DNA of 64,000 nucleotides from NCBI GenBank assembly GCA_905178155.1, contig CAJINV010000004.1, forward strand, positions 10,833,655 to 10,897,654, written 5' to 3'. This DNA is from Amoebophrya sp. A120 (lineage: Eukaryota > Sar > Dinophyceae > Syndiniales > Amoebophryaceae). Below, piece after piece: positions 54,802-63,830 of this stretch. Each line of letters opens with the position of its first letter. The stretch's first letter is position 1. Under the pieces are notes generated by a model. The model was given only the letters and a program-made list of their open reading frames with translations. It ran no database searches and was not told where the DNA came from. A program made the position numbers and the translations under genes.

Positions 54802-57800
54802 ATGTCCTCTTTTTCCGTGCTTCCGCTTCGTCGTGCGTTGTTTTGCAAGAGACTACTCTTGCTTGTTCTATCTACCTTCTCCCCACCGCCCGGGTGGAGG
54901 TCGAGTGTTTTGGAAATACGAAATCTTGCTCGGGCGACTACGGTGACAGCTGATGCCACAAGTACTGCAACCACTGTCGCCGACGCAGCAAAAACCTCAC
55001 TTCTGGACGACCTGGCCTACGAATCCCCACCGGCAACGGAGTCGTTCGACGACCATGTCTTTGCTGCGTACAAAGACCTGGACGACCTGGACTGCGCTAG
55101 CATGCGAATACCCTTACGCGAAAAGGACTGGAACCACATCATGCACTTCATTTCCAACAACGGCACGCACCACCACACGAGGCTCAAGGACTTCGACAGT
55201 CTACCCCTACTGGTTGACGAACATCAAACAGAGACGGAAGTAGAACCCTCCGAGGAACTACACCAAGCGTCGAGCACCAGTTCCGCAGAGCAGGACGACA
55301 CAAAAATCGTGGATTTGTATGCCGAAACGAGGAAAACAAGGACCGGCTTCAGCCTGGCACAGCCAAGTACAACCCCCAAAACCCACGCCCACACGACCGT
55401 CAGTCCGAGGAGCTTCTTCGACCTCTCCAGTGACACGCAGCTGATTCTGGAATACCTCTCCCGCCTGATCCCCCAACGGCACCCGGAGCTCGGGCGGAAC
55501 ATCCAGGGCCCCTGGCAGGGCGTTCTAAAGGCGAAAATGATGTCAAAAAAGTGGCCGGAGCACATGATCCAATGCCCGAAAATTCCGCGTTTGCAGACGC
55601 TTCTCCTCGAAAACGGCTGCCCGATGGGCGCACTCGCCGTCGCTGCGCACAAGGTGCTCTGCATGGCGCAGCTCGCGAACTTGTTCCTTTCCCGGAAGCA
55701 CGACCCGCGGTTTACTTCCGCGGACATATACCCGGAGGCCTTTTACTTCCGCCCCTCGATTGCGGATTTTGGAACGTTCGTAGACGAGTTCGTCGGCTCC
55801 GCGGTATTTCACGAGGTGTACGCCAAGCCGCTAGTCGGGGTCGAGACGTATGGGGTAGAAGGAACCGGGTACAACAACGTGACGAATAAGAGAGCAAGAA
55901 CTCATCCTGCGCGACCCCCTATTGACTCGGCTTCCGCGACTACAGATATAATTACAGAAGATCCTACAGCTCCAGCTAGTAGCCCACGACAGGATCCGAA
56001 CACCTATTTCCCCGAGGAGATGCAGCAAGACGCCGTGCCGATGGAGCGAGACGAGAGGGAGTACGCCAGTTATCCGGAATTCGAGAAGTTCGCGAAGGAG
56101 ACGCCGTACGGGGCGATCCAGGACCTGTTGCACAAATCGCTCGAGAACCTCGACCGCGTCTGGAACGTGGTGAAATCTAGCTTGCGACTGGAGTCCTTCC
56201 TCGGGTCGAAGTGGCGGGTGCCCCGGAGATTGGCGATGGTGGAGCACATACTGGACGCGTATTACGGTACCGGTTTCGTTAGGGTTCCACAAGATACTGC
56301 TGAAGAGATGATCAACGAGGAACAGCGACAAGGAGCTGCATCATCTCCAGGCGCCGGTGGAGGTGGTCCTTCCGCACCTCCCGCTCTCGTTTCTGTCCAC
56401 GAGGCCCTGGGGATTTCCCAACCGGCTTTCTACACGCCAACAGCGCCGGAAGGGACGAGTGCAGCTGGGGGAGAATTCGTTCCTGAACCCGGGCGGGTGC
56501 TGGGGATCGCGGATTGGCAGGTCCCGCGGGAATTTGTCGAAGCGTACTTCCGCAAGTCCAACTGGACCATGCGCGTCATGCCGGCGATATTTGAGGAAGT
56601 GTTGCTGAAACAGTTCTTCTGGGGCGCGGGTTTGGTCGGAAAAATCCGCGACCGGTGGCCGGAGTCGCTGCGCTCGCTGGTGGGACAGATTCAATTGAGC
56701 GATGGTTCAACAACATCATCAACCTCCGAGAACATAACCCGGGCGAAAGCGGTGCTTCTGAATTACTACCGCCTCATGTGGGTTCTCTCCGCAATGGGGG
56801 CGGGCATGGGCTCGGGCTATTCAGGGGATTTCGAGATGTTGGGGCCCACGTTTGATCGGTACTTGCGGAAGGCGAGCTTTTCCGGGCTGATTCTTTCGCA
56901 GCTGAACCTGTTTGCACTTTTGGGTTTTCTGGAGATCCTGATGTGGCACCGGTTCGGGTGGATGCGGGGGATCTGGTACGAGGACATGCGGGACCCGACC
57001 AAATGGCTGGCAGTTTCGGATGCGGAGTTTGGAAAAGAGGGTCGTGAAAGCGGCGGGAGCTCCTCGTCCTCCGACGGTAGAGAGGATGACTCTTCTTCCT
57101 CAAGCAAAAATAAGAAGAAGCAACAAGCTACGTGGCATCGCATCTCGCAGAGGACAGCGGGACTGATCATGGATGAGCAGAAACAGAAGCTGAAAGCCGC
57201 TGCTGCTGCTACTGCGAGTGCAACTACTTCGGTTACCTCTACCAAATACCCCACTCCGGCAACTCGCCATCTCCTCCCCAATCGCCGCACCCTGCAGCTC
57301 CGGTTGGAGCACCTCACACTCCTGCAACGGATGCACCAGTGGCTGAAGGAAACAAGATTTGTCCGCGGCAAGCACATCGTGTACTTTAGTTTCGCGTTCG
57401 GAAATTTTGCGGCAAACCGAAACATGTCGAAGTCCTTTCTCCACTACGTGAAGAATTCCGGAATCACGCACTACATCTGGATGTCGGAAATTCCGCAAGA
57501 GGACGAGGTGCCACTGGAAGAGGGCGATCGTTTACAACTAGGAGCAGAACAGCTGCCAGGTACAACTACAAAATCTGGATCGTCTTCTGCAACACAAACT
57601 GGTCCATCCGCCGTGACGACGAAGCTACAGAAGACCCCAGTTGCAGGTTTCGAAGAGTGCTTGAAGGCGCAGAAGGCCATCGAAACGGACGCGGAATCGA
57701 AGCTGAATCTCCTCTGCCTCCCGCTCTCCGTCGACAACGGTTCGTGGATGCCCATCGACATTGCGATGATGGGCAAGAACCTCCCAGCGCTGCTGTTGAT

Positions 57801-59064
57801 GCGGCTGGGGGTCGACTTCGTGGTCACAGACATGGACATTCTGTATTTGCGCGACCCGTCGCCTTTCCTCCTCCGCGCCGCGTACGGCTCCTTCTCCAGA
57901 CACACGCAGTTCCACAGCATTCGCGACGGCGTGCAGTTCGTGTCGCAGCAAGACCAGGATCTCCATCCGCTGGAAGACGACAGCGTCGAGGCAATGACGC
58001 ACAGTGCTAGAGTACAGGCGACGGTGGCGCAGGAACTGTTTCCAGGATGTGGTGGTACTGTCGCGACCACATCAGAGCTGCAGGCAGAAAGCTCCACTTC
58101 CAGTTCATCTTCCGTTAGCACGGTCGTAGCAGGGTCGACGTCAGCTGCGGCAAAGCCTAAAGAAAAACCGGTGATTACCCCGTTTTCCTCCCACTTCATT
58201 ATTTCTGAGCACTGGGAATCTGCGTCGGTGAACAACGGTTTTTTCCTCGTGAAGGCCACGAAAAAATCCGTCCAGACCATGCTGCACTACATGCGGTGGA
58301 TGCATTTTCTGCCCTTTGGCCACGACCAGAACGGGTTCGACGCCTGGACCTGCGTGACGGAGACCGACGAGCCCTGCTCCCCGCGGCTGAACTACCGACG
58401 GAACGCGACCATGCCGGCCTTCGACAAGCAGCAGGAGCACCGGGTTTGCCCCCTGATCTTCTCCCTGAACCAGAACCTGTTCGCGTCCGGGTCCGGGTTC
58501 CGGGGTGATACGGAAAAGTTCACGCCCTACATCTTCCACCTCACCGGGGGGTATTTAAAAAGGAAGTTGAAGCGGATCCGAACTTTGATGGGTCGGGAGG
58601 ACGGCATCACCATTCCCTGGCGGCCTTTCTTGCACGAAGTTGCGGAGCACACTACGGGGCACGGGAACATCGGGTCTTTGCGCACGATTTTGCTGAACTA
58701 CGAACCGGAAAAACCGGAGTCGTACTTCCTGTACAAACTGGTCAGACTAGATTCGCGAACCATTCTGAAGGAACCGGGATTGTTCGATGACGACCAGGAC
58801 GAGCTGCTGCTTCTTGGTGGGAAAAATAACGACGGCGGCGAGACAAACACAAAGGCAAAATCGGTACTTCATTCCGGCAAAAACGCGTGGGAATCCTGTC
58901 GGAACGGCAGGAAAGCCGAGGTTTGGGGGTATTACCCTTCGCCGGATGAAAGTGCTACCAGCACCACTGGGCGGGAGGCAACATCATCTTACAAGGACCG
59001 GTATCGAATCTCGCGGTTGCCCAGTATTACGCTGACCCCTGCGTCCCTCGCAGGAGACCTGTAG
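54802..59064 (+). CDS. Large secretory-pathway glycosyltransferase with DxD motif (nucleotide-diphospho-sugar transferase type)
   Basis: Intronless, 1420 aa. The N-terminal hydrophobic segment (ALFCKRLLLLVLSTFSPPPGW) suggests a signal peptide or type II anchor. The catalytic region lies at about residues 850-1270: HIVYFSFAFGNFAANRNMSKSFLHYVKNSGI, LLMRLGVDFVVTDMDILYLRDPSPFL with the metal/sugar-nucleotide D-M-D motif, SVNNGFFLVKATKKSVQTMLHYM, FGHDQNGFDAW, and IFHLTGGYLKRK. This order (D-x-D-x-x-x-L-R-D-P, N-N-G-F, D-Q-x-x-F) is that of the Nucleotid_trans/GT77-like family, which transfers pentoses or galactose in the Golgi. The preceding 800 residues include a helical domain (PRSFFDLSSDTQLILEYLSRLIPQRHP...) I cannot name. 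No introners despite 4.3 kb of coding sequence. Confidence 0.82.
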   Translation: MSSFSVLPLRRALFCKRLLLLVLSTFSPPPGWRSSVLEIRNLARATTVTADATSTATTVADAAKTSLLDDLAYESPPATESFDDHVFAAYKDLDDLDCASMRIPLREKDWNHIMHFISNNGTHHHTRLKDFDSLPLLVDEHQTETEVEPSEELHQASSTSSAEQDDTKIVDLYAETRKTRTGFSLAQPSTTPKTHAHTTVSPRSFFDLSSDTQLILEYLSRLIPQRHPELGRNIQGPWQGVLKAKMMSKKWPEHMIQCPKIPRLQTLLLENGCPMGALAVAAHKVLCMAQLANLFLSRKHDPRFTSADIYPEAFYFRPSIADFGTFVDEFVGSAVFHEVYAKPLVGVETYGVEGTGYNNVTNKRARTHPARPPIDSASATTDIITEDPTAPASSPRQDPNTYFPEEMQQDAVPMERDEREYASYPEFEKFAKETPYGAIQDLLHKSLENLDRVWNVVKSSLRLESFLGSKWRVPRRLAMVEHILDAYYGTGFVRVPQDTAEEMINEEQRQGAASSPGAGGGGPSAPPALVSVHEALGISQPAFYTPTAPEGTSAAGGEFVPEPGRVLGIADWQVPREFVEAYFRKSNWTMRVMPAIFEEVLLKQFFWGAGLVGKIRDRWPESLRSLVGQIQLSDGSTTSSTSENITRAKAVLLNYYRLMWVLSAMGAGMGSGYSGDFEMLGPTFDRYLRKASFSGLILSQLNLFALLGFLEILMWHRFGWMRGIWYEDMRDPTKWLAVSDAEFGKEGRESGGSSSSSDGREDDSSSSSKNKKKQQATWHRISQRTAGLIMDEQKQKLKAAAAATASATTSVTSTKYPTPATRHLLPNRRTLQLRLEHLTLLQRMHQWLKETRFVRGKHIVYFSFAFGNFAANRNMSKSFLHYVKNSGITHYIWMSEIPQEDEVPLEEGDRLQLGAEQLPGTTTKSGSSSATQTGPSAVTTKLQKTPVAGFEECLKAQKAIETDAESKLNLLCLPLSVDNGSWMPIDIAMMGKNLPALLLMRLGVDFVVTDMDILYLRDPSPFLLRAAYGSFSRHTQFHSIRDGVQFVSQQDQDLHPLEDDSVEAMTHSARVQATVAQELFPGCGGTVATTSELQAESSTSSSSSVSTVVAGSTSAAAKPKEKPVITPFSSHFIISEHWESASVNNGFFLVKATKKSVQTMLHYMRWMHFLPFGHDQNGFDAWTCVTETDEPCSPRLNYRRNATMPAFDKQQEHRVCPLIFSLNQNLFASGSGFRGDTEKFTPYIFHLTGGYLKRKLKRIRTLMGREDGITIPWRPFLHEVAEHTTGHGNIGSLRTILLNYEPEKPESYFLYKLVRLDSRTILKEPGLFDDDQDELLLLGGKNNDGGETNTKAKSVLHSGKNAWESCRNGRKAEVWGYYPSPDESATSTTGREATSSYKDRYRISRLPSITLTPASLAGDL

Positions 59065-59616
59065 CTCGTTGTGGTCGTTCTTCGAAAACCTGCACGAATG
59101 CAAATCTTTTTCACAATGGAACTTCGAGTTCCTTTGTTCATATTCTTATGTTGTTCAGAAACCGGAAAGAACAAAGACAAACCTTTATCTTTTTTCTGTG
59201 CTTGTTGCCCTTGCGCTTCAGAAGAAGCTTGTGACTCAACAGAGAAAGTAGAAAAACAGAATGCAACTGAACAAGACACACTTTCTGATGTGAGAAGTAG
59301 ATTTCAGTTGTTGGCGCAGAGACAGTTTTGTTTGTTCGATGTGCTGCTTGTGTGACCACGCCGCGAAAACTGAAACCGCGGAGACGTCTTTGAGGACTAA
59401 TCATTTATAGTTCGTTGCCAATGATGTTGATGAACAGGGGCCGATATTTGAGAGCAAGAAGTTGCTGCGGACAACGAGCATGCTGTTTTATCAATCCTAA
59501 AACCCGGGATTCCGAACAAATTATCTAGGTTTTCATGATTCTCCGTCAAAAAAAGCAGAAGAAAGCGGGACCACTACTGCAATTGAGTTGTCAGCAAAAC
59601 AGACTCCACATCCAAG
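59065..59616. other. Intergenic, nothing recognised
   Basis: Short frames only. Confidence 0.5.
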
Positions 59617-59802
59617 ATGATAAAGCACACGGAGCAGTACGGGGGCGGTTCGCGAAACCTGTACGAAGAGCTCTCGCAGGATTTGGCGAGAAGAAGGGAA
59701 AAGGAGAAGAATTTTGTGATCTGCATTTTCTGCTTCCTCGGCGCCGCGCTCGGCTGGCTGTTTCTGTACACGGTTTTTGCTCTGGTTTCGAGCTTGCAGT
59801 GA
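59617..59802 (+). CDS. Small single-span membrane protein (61 aa)
   Basis: MIKHTEQYGGGSRNLYEELSQDLARRREKEKN is a charged, helical N-terminus followed by one transmembrane segment (FVICIFCFLGAALGWLFLYTVFALV) and SSLQ-stop. The layout of a basic/charged cytosolic helix directly before a single span is typical of small tail-anchored or ER-subunit proteins. It is the only frame in this spacer with protein-like organisation. Short length means it could still be chance; no homologue recognised. Confidence 0.55.
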   Translation: MIKHTEQYGGGSRNLYEELSQDLARRREKEKNFVICIFCFLGAALGWLFLYTVFALVSSLQ

Positions 59803-60469
59803 AGACGACTCCCGGTAGTTGTACTTACAACAGACGACATGTAGACGGCTCGGTGCTTACTTGTAGGATCTTCGATGATGGAAAATAGAAAATGAAATGA
59901 CGTTTCGAGCACATCACGCGCAGGCACACGGCGCATTGCGGATACGGAAGATGTCACCTCCACATAGCACCATCCGTGCCAGTTTCAGACAGAATGGTAT
60001 ACAAGATGATGAAATAAAAATCCTTTGCTGCCGCAGCTAAGCAGTACTAGACGAACAAAAAAAATGCAGAATGCGAAAGAACCTAGCTGCGTGGCTGACC
60101 CACGTGAATACAGCGGGTGTTCGGCACAAGATAATAAAGCTAGCTCCTTCATGTTCAACTTCATCACGTTCACGCACAGGAAAAAGATCAATTTTGCTCG
60201 CGCTCTCAATGAGCATTTACCTATGCACATACGTGATCCTTGGTTCTCATTGTCTCGTCTGACCGAACTCGAAATTAATGGCACGCAGCGATCCCTTTTC
60301 GTCTTTCACTTTCTCTTTTCTTGGGTTCTTTTGCTTCCGGTCCGGCCATTTAAATACCACGACGACTTGCTTGACTGTTCCAACTCAGTTTTCTGGAGGA
60401 GATAGCTTAATCTACATCCACTGAGTACTTCTCCTTTCGCATTGTTTGATCTTCCTGAAAAAGAAAAAC
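59803..60469. other. Intergenic, nothing recognised
   Basis: A 126-codon frame at 60025-60405 (+) shows no domain-like features and is not called. Confidence 0.45.
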
Positions 60470-62434
60470 ATGACGACCGAAACTGGCGAGGATTCTTCTC
60501 CAGAAGTCCTCCATTGCGACTACCTGATTGTTGGCGGCGGCGCAACGGGCTTGGCCTTCGCGGACACTCTGCTGCACTCTTTTTCATCGTCTGATCACGA
60601 AGGTGGTGGAATAAGATCATCAGGACAAGCAGCACCCCGCGTCGCCATCGTGGATAAGCATCTGCACCCCGGGGGGCAGTGGAACGACAGCTATGACTTC
60701 GTCCGCCTGCACCAGCCATCGGCGATGTATGGAGTAGAAAGCGAGCCTTTGGAGGAGATGGAAACAAGTGTCAGTCAAGAAGGTCAACCTGGAACAAATG
60801 ATCCTAAAAATCCACCCGCCCCTGCGAATGCTAAAACAAAAACGAAAGCAGCGCACCGTGCAACGAGACTGGAGATTTTAGCGTACTACGCGAAAGTTGT
60901 CGACAAATTGAAAAGGAAGTTCGGCTTGAAATTTTTCGGTGGCTACGAATTTATTTTCTCCCACGAACATGAAGAAGAAGCGACTATCTCTGCCGGCGAC
61001 GGGTCATCGTACCAGGAATTTGTGTTGCAGCCAACAACTGCGATTCGTGGGGACGACGGTCAACCAGGGTACCAACAAGCGTACCATAACCTGCTTGTCC
61101 GCTGCAAAAAACTCGTCGACGCGCGGTGGCTGGAACCCGATTTACCCCTTTTCGTAGCGCCAAAGTTTAAATTCGACAGCAAAGTCGTACGGGTTGTAGC
61201 GCCGAACGAGCTTTCTGTTACACTAGGACATGATCAAACAGCTCCTTCATCGAGCGGCGAGAAAACCAACACCTCCTCGACAGGTACTATGACCGCCGAG
61301 ACTGTCGGCGGAAGCGGAGCTGCGACGAGTTGGAGTGCTGTTGTTCTTGCCGAGCAAGATGCAAGAACCACAGATGAGGACCAGCAGCACGACCAGCAAA
61401 AGTTTGTCATCATCGGCGCGGGAAAGACTGGAATGGACGCGGTGGTGTATCTGCAAACAGTGCGGAAAATACCCCCAGAAAACATTGCTTGGGTGATGCC
61501 CACCGAAATGTGGATCACGGCCCGGGAAAACATCGGCAGCTGTATGGAGCTGTTGGCGACGTGCGTCGAGAGCGCGAGGGACGAGGAGAGCGGAAATATG
61601 AAGTTGCTGCATGACAAAAACCTCCTGCAGTCCGGCTTTCTGGAGTTCGAGAAACTCGGGAAAGTGTACCGACTCAGCGACGACGGCGCTAAACATCAAG
61701 TCCCACCTACCAAGTTCAAGGACGCGACGCTGTGCAAACGGGAGTTGGAAACTCTACGCAAGGTGAAGCACGTGTTTCGGGGCCAGCGGGTGAAAGAGAT
61801 CAAGTTTTGTGAAGCGAAAAGCAACTTTTCTCTGACTTTCAACGACGAAACGTCGAAAGACCTGCCGTGGAAGATCAGGAGCGTGGATGGCAAGAAAGAA
61901 CCCGAGGTGACTTTCGTCCATTGCAGCGCCGGCGCGTTCAATTACACGAAAGTCGTGCATGGGCCGCCGCGGCCCGTTTTCACGGAGAAAAAAATAACAA
62001 TTCAAGACGTGTACGGTACGCCCGGGTTCTGCTTCGTCGGAAGTGTGATTGCGAAGCTAGAGGTGACGAGATTCGCCGTCGATAAGTATCAAGGAATGCC
62101 TCTGACCGACGAAATGAAAAACAGGATGTGTCGCGCGCCGGCGCCAAAAAAAGACCCAAGTTGCGACGACAGCGGTTTCGTGCGTGGCGCTTTGGGAAAA
62201 GACCACGGACTGGTGCAACGGTGCGCGAACTTGTTCGATTGGTACGAGATCGCGGGTCTAGGACCATGGCTGCATGGAGAAGACGGTGATGGTACAAGTT
62301 CGCAGAAAGGGTCTAAACCGCACCGCCTTTTCAACCTGAATCATTTGTCAAAAGACGAAGCGGAGCGGATGGTAAGGAACATGTGGTTCACCTTAGTTGG
62401 CGAGGGGATCATTGACGTGGCTGCTCACGCATAG
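60470..62434 (+). CDS. FAD/NAD(P)-dependent oxidoreductase (flavin monooxygenase-like)
   Basis: Intronless, 654 aa from the ATG at 60470. The N-terminal dinucleotide-binding motif is DYLIVGGGATGLAFAD (G-x-G-x-x-G type). It is followed by VAIVDKHLHPGGQWNDSYDFVRLHQPSAMYGVES, the G-G-x-W plus substrate-side segment seen in a group of mostly bacterial FAD/NAD(P)-binding oxidoreductases. A second nucleotide site, FVIIGAGKTGMDAVVYLQ, fits NADPH. Late segments include VTFVHCSAGAFNY. Several Ser/Thr/Gln-rich insertions interrupt the domain and look lineage-specific. Substrate unknown. The absence of introns and the bacterial resemblance raise the possibility of lateral origin. Confidence 0.78.
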   Translation: MTTETGEDSSPEVLHCDYLIVGGGATGLAFADTLLHSFSSSDHEGGGIRSSGQAAPRVAIVDKHLHPGGQWNDSYDFVRLHQPSAMYGVESEPLEEMETSVSQEGQPGTNDPKNPPAPANAKTKTKAAHRATRLEILAYYAKVVDKLKRKFGLKFFGGYEFIFSHEHEEEATISAGDGSSYQEFVLQPTTAIRGDDGQPGYQQAYHNLLVRCKKLVDARWLEPDLPLFVAPKFKFDSKVVRVVAPNELSVTLGHDQTAPSSSGEKTNTSSTGTMTAETVGGSGAATSWSAVVLAEQDARTTDEDQQHDQQKFVIIGAGKTGMDAVVYLQTVRKIPPENIAWVMPTEMWITARENIGSCMELLATCVESARDEESGNMKLLHDKNLLQSGFLEFEKLGKVYRLSDDGAKHQVPPTKFKDATLCKRELETLRKVKHVFRGQRVKEIKFCEAKSNFSLTFNDETSKDLPWKIRSVDGKKEPEVTFVHCSAGAFNYTKVVHGPPRPVFTEKKITIQDVYGTPGFCFVGSVIAKLEVTRFAVDKYQGMPLTDEMKNRMCRAPAPKKDPSCDDSGFVRGALGKDHGLVQRCANLFDWYEIAGLGPWLHGEDGDGTSSQKGSKPHRLFNLNHLSKDEAERMVRNMWFTLVGEGIIDVAAHA

Positions 62435-63091
62435 ACGTAGTGTACGTGGCATTTTCTACTTTTCATTGAAAATGCAAGTGCTGGAACGACGTATAGTGAC
62501 AGTGAGTTTGGAGCTCACCAAAGAAGAAGAACTACGGAACGAAGTGAAACAAACAAGTAAAAACGCCAGCAAAACCAAAAGCGCAATCGAATTCGACGAA
62601 TCATATTGCTGATACTTCTTGCAACTGCAGGAAGTTTCGAACACGCAGAAGACCTCCAGGGTGATGTTCCGCTATAGTCAGGGAAAAAAGATTTTATATT
62701 CATTTATTGTTTTGCTTTTGCCTTGCGATCTTCGATGAGGATGATGATGATCCACCAGCGACAGAACCACTTAAGTTGTTGATCTTGGTAAGGCATTTCC
62801 ACACATTATGTTTCAAATCATTGTTTTTTTTATTTTTATTTTTTCATCGAAAAGAATTGTCGAAGAAAGTTTTCAAATCACGAATATATGACGTTCAAGG
62901 GACAACCTTTTGCAGCCCTCACGCATAGTAGCAATTATCGAGGTTCATAGCTGCAAAAAAGCTTCCTTTGCCACCGTTTTTCGTAACATTATTTTGCAAT
63001 ACCTCAATAAAATATCGAAAGCACGCCGTGCGTTTTTCTTTTCATTTCATTCGCAGGCCTGTAGTGACGATATCGATATCAAAGATATACC
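62435..63091. other. Intergenic, nothing recognised
   Basis: Short frames only. T-rich with poly-T near 62826. Confidence 0.5.
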
Positions 63092-63830
63092 ATGTTGTCC
63101 TCCGTGCTTCTGCGACGTTCCTGCAGCACGCAGACGCAGTCTCTTCGGAGAAGGAGTGCAAAAGCGACCTCCTGCGGCAGCCCGCTTTTCCTCTCAGTGA
63201 ACAGAAAAGCTTTCGCAGGAGCCGCGACGCCGTCACTCTCAACGACCCACGTTCCTGGAGCAAGCGTAGGAGGTGCGAGCGAGTCTTCGTCCTCGGCGAA
63301 GATAAATCAAAAGCCGCCGCAGCCTGCTCCCACGGCCGCATTGTCTACTAGCGCTTTTCATCCAGCATCGAAGTCCACTAGTACCGCTTCCTCGACCACG
63401 AGTAGTCCCTCCTCCTCGTCCAGCAGTAGCAGTAGCAGTCACAATCCAGTGCAGTCAACTACATTTTCTGCGACATCGTCAACATCAGCTGAAAATAAAG
63501 ATGAACAGCAACAGAAGATGATATCAAGTGTAAAAATGTCTGGGTCTGGAAGAATGCGCGATTTGTCATGCAGATTTTCCATGACCCATGAAATCTGGAA
63601 TGCAGGGCCTAGCATGACAGATTCTGTGCGATCTCTCTCATGCCTATCCTGCATGAGAAACTCCCGCCCGACTTGGTCAAAACTGGACGACTTTTGGTAA
63701 TCATGCAACACAGATTTTTACATGCTTCAGATTTAGCATGACAAGTTGTATTCTTCCAGACCCAGACACTTTTACATTTGATAGATGAACCACGACTACG
63801 ATTTCTGGTTTTTCGTCTCTAAGGGGTTCT
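63092..63830 (+). CDS. Organelle-targeted protein, 3' part outside window
   Basis: Exons 63092-63521 and 63790-63830; the frame then enters element 34 and leaves the window. The start MLSSVLLRRSCSTQTQSLRRRSAKA is Arg/Ser-rich without acidic residues, a typical mitochondrial presequence. A Ser/Thr/Ala-rich linker follows (poly-Ser around residue 110). The first folded-looking sequence appears after element 33 (NHDYDFWFFVSKGF). Too little is present to name the product. Confidence 0.65.
63522..63784. mobile_element. Introner-like element 33, family A, reverse orientation
   Basis: 263 bp, left TATCAAGTGTAAAAATGTCT, right AGACACTTTTACATTTGATA. Perfect TSD GATGA (63517-63521, 63785-63789). The interior is the reverse complement of elements 9 and 20, so the same sequence serves as an intron in both orientations. 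Paired with element 34, 41-bp exon between. Confidence 0.93.

Noticed and set aside
57471-58280. 269-codon minus-strand frame
   Set aside because: Lies opposite the catalytic region of the glycosyltransferase, whose motifs are clear on the + strand.
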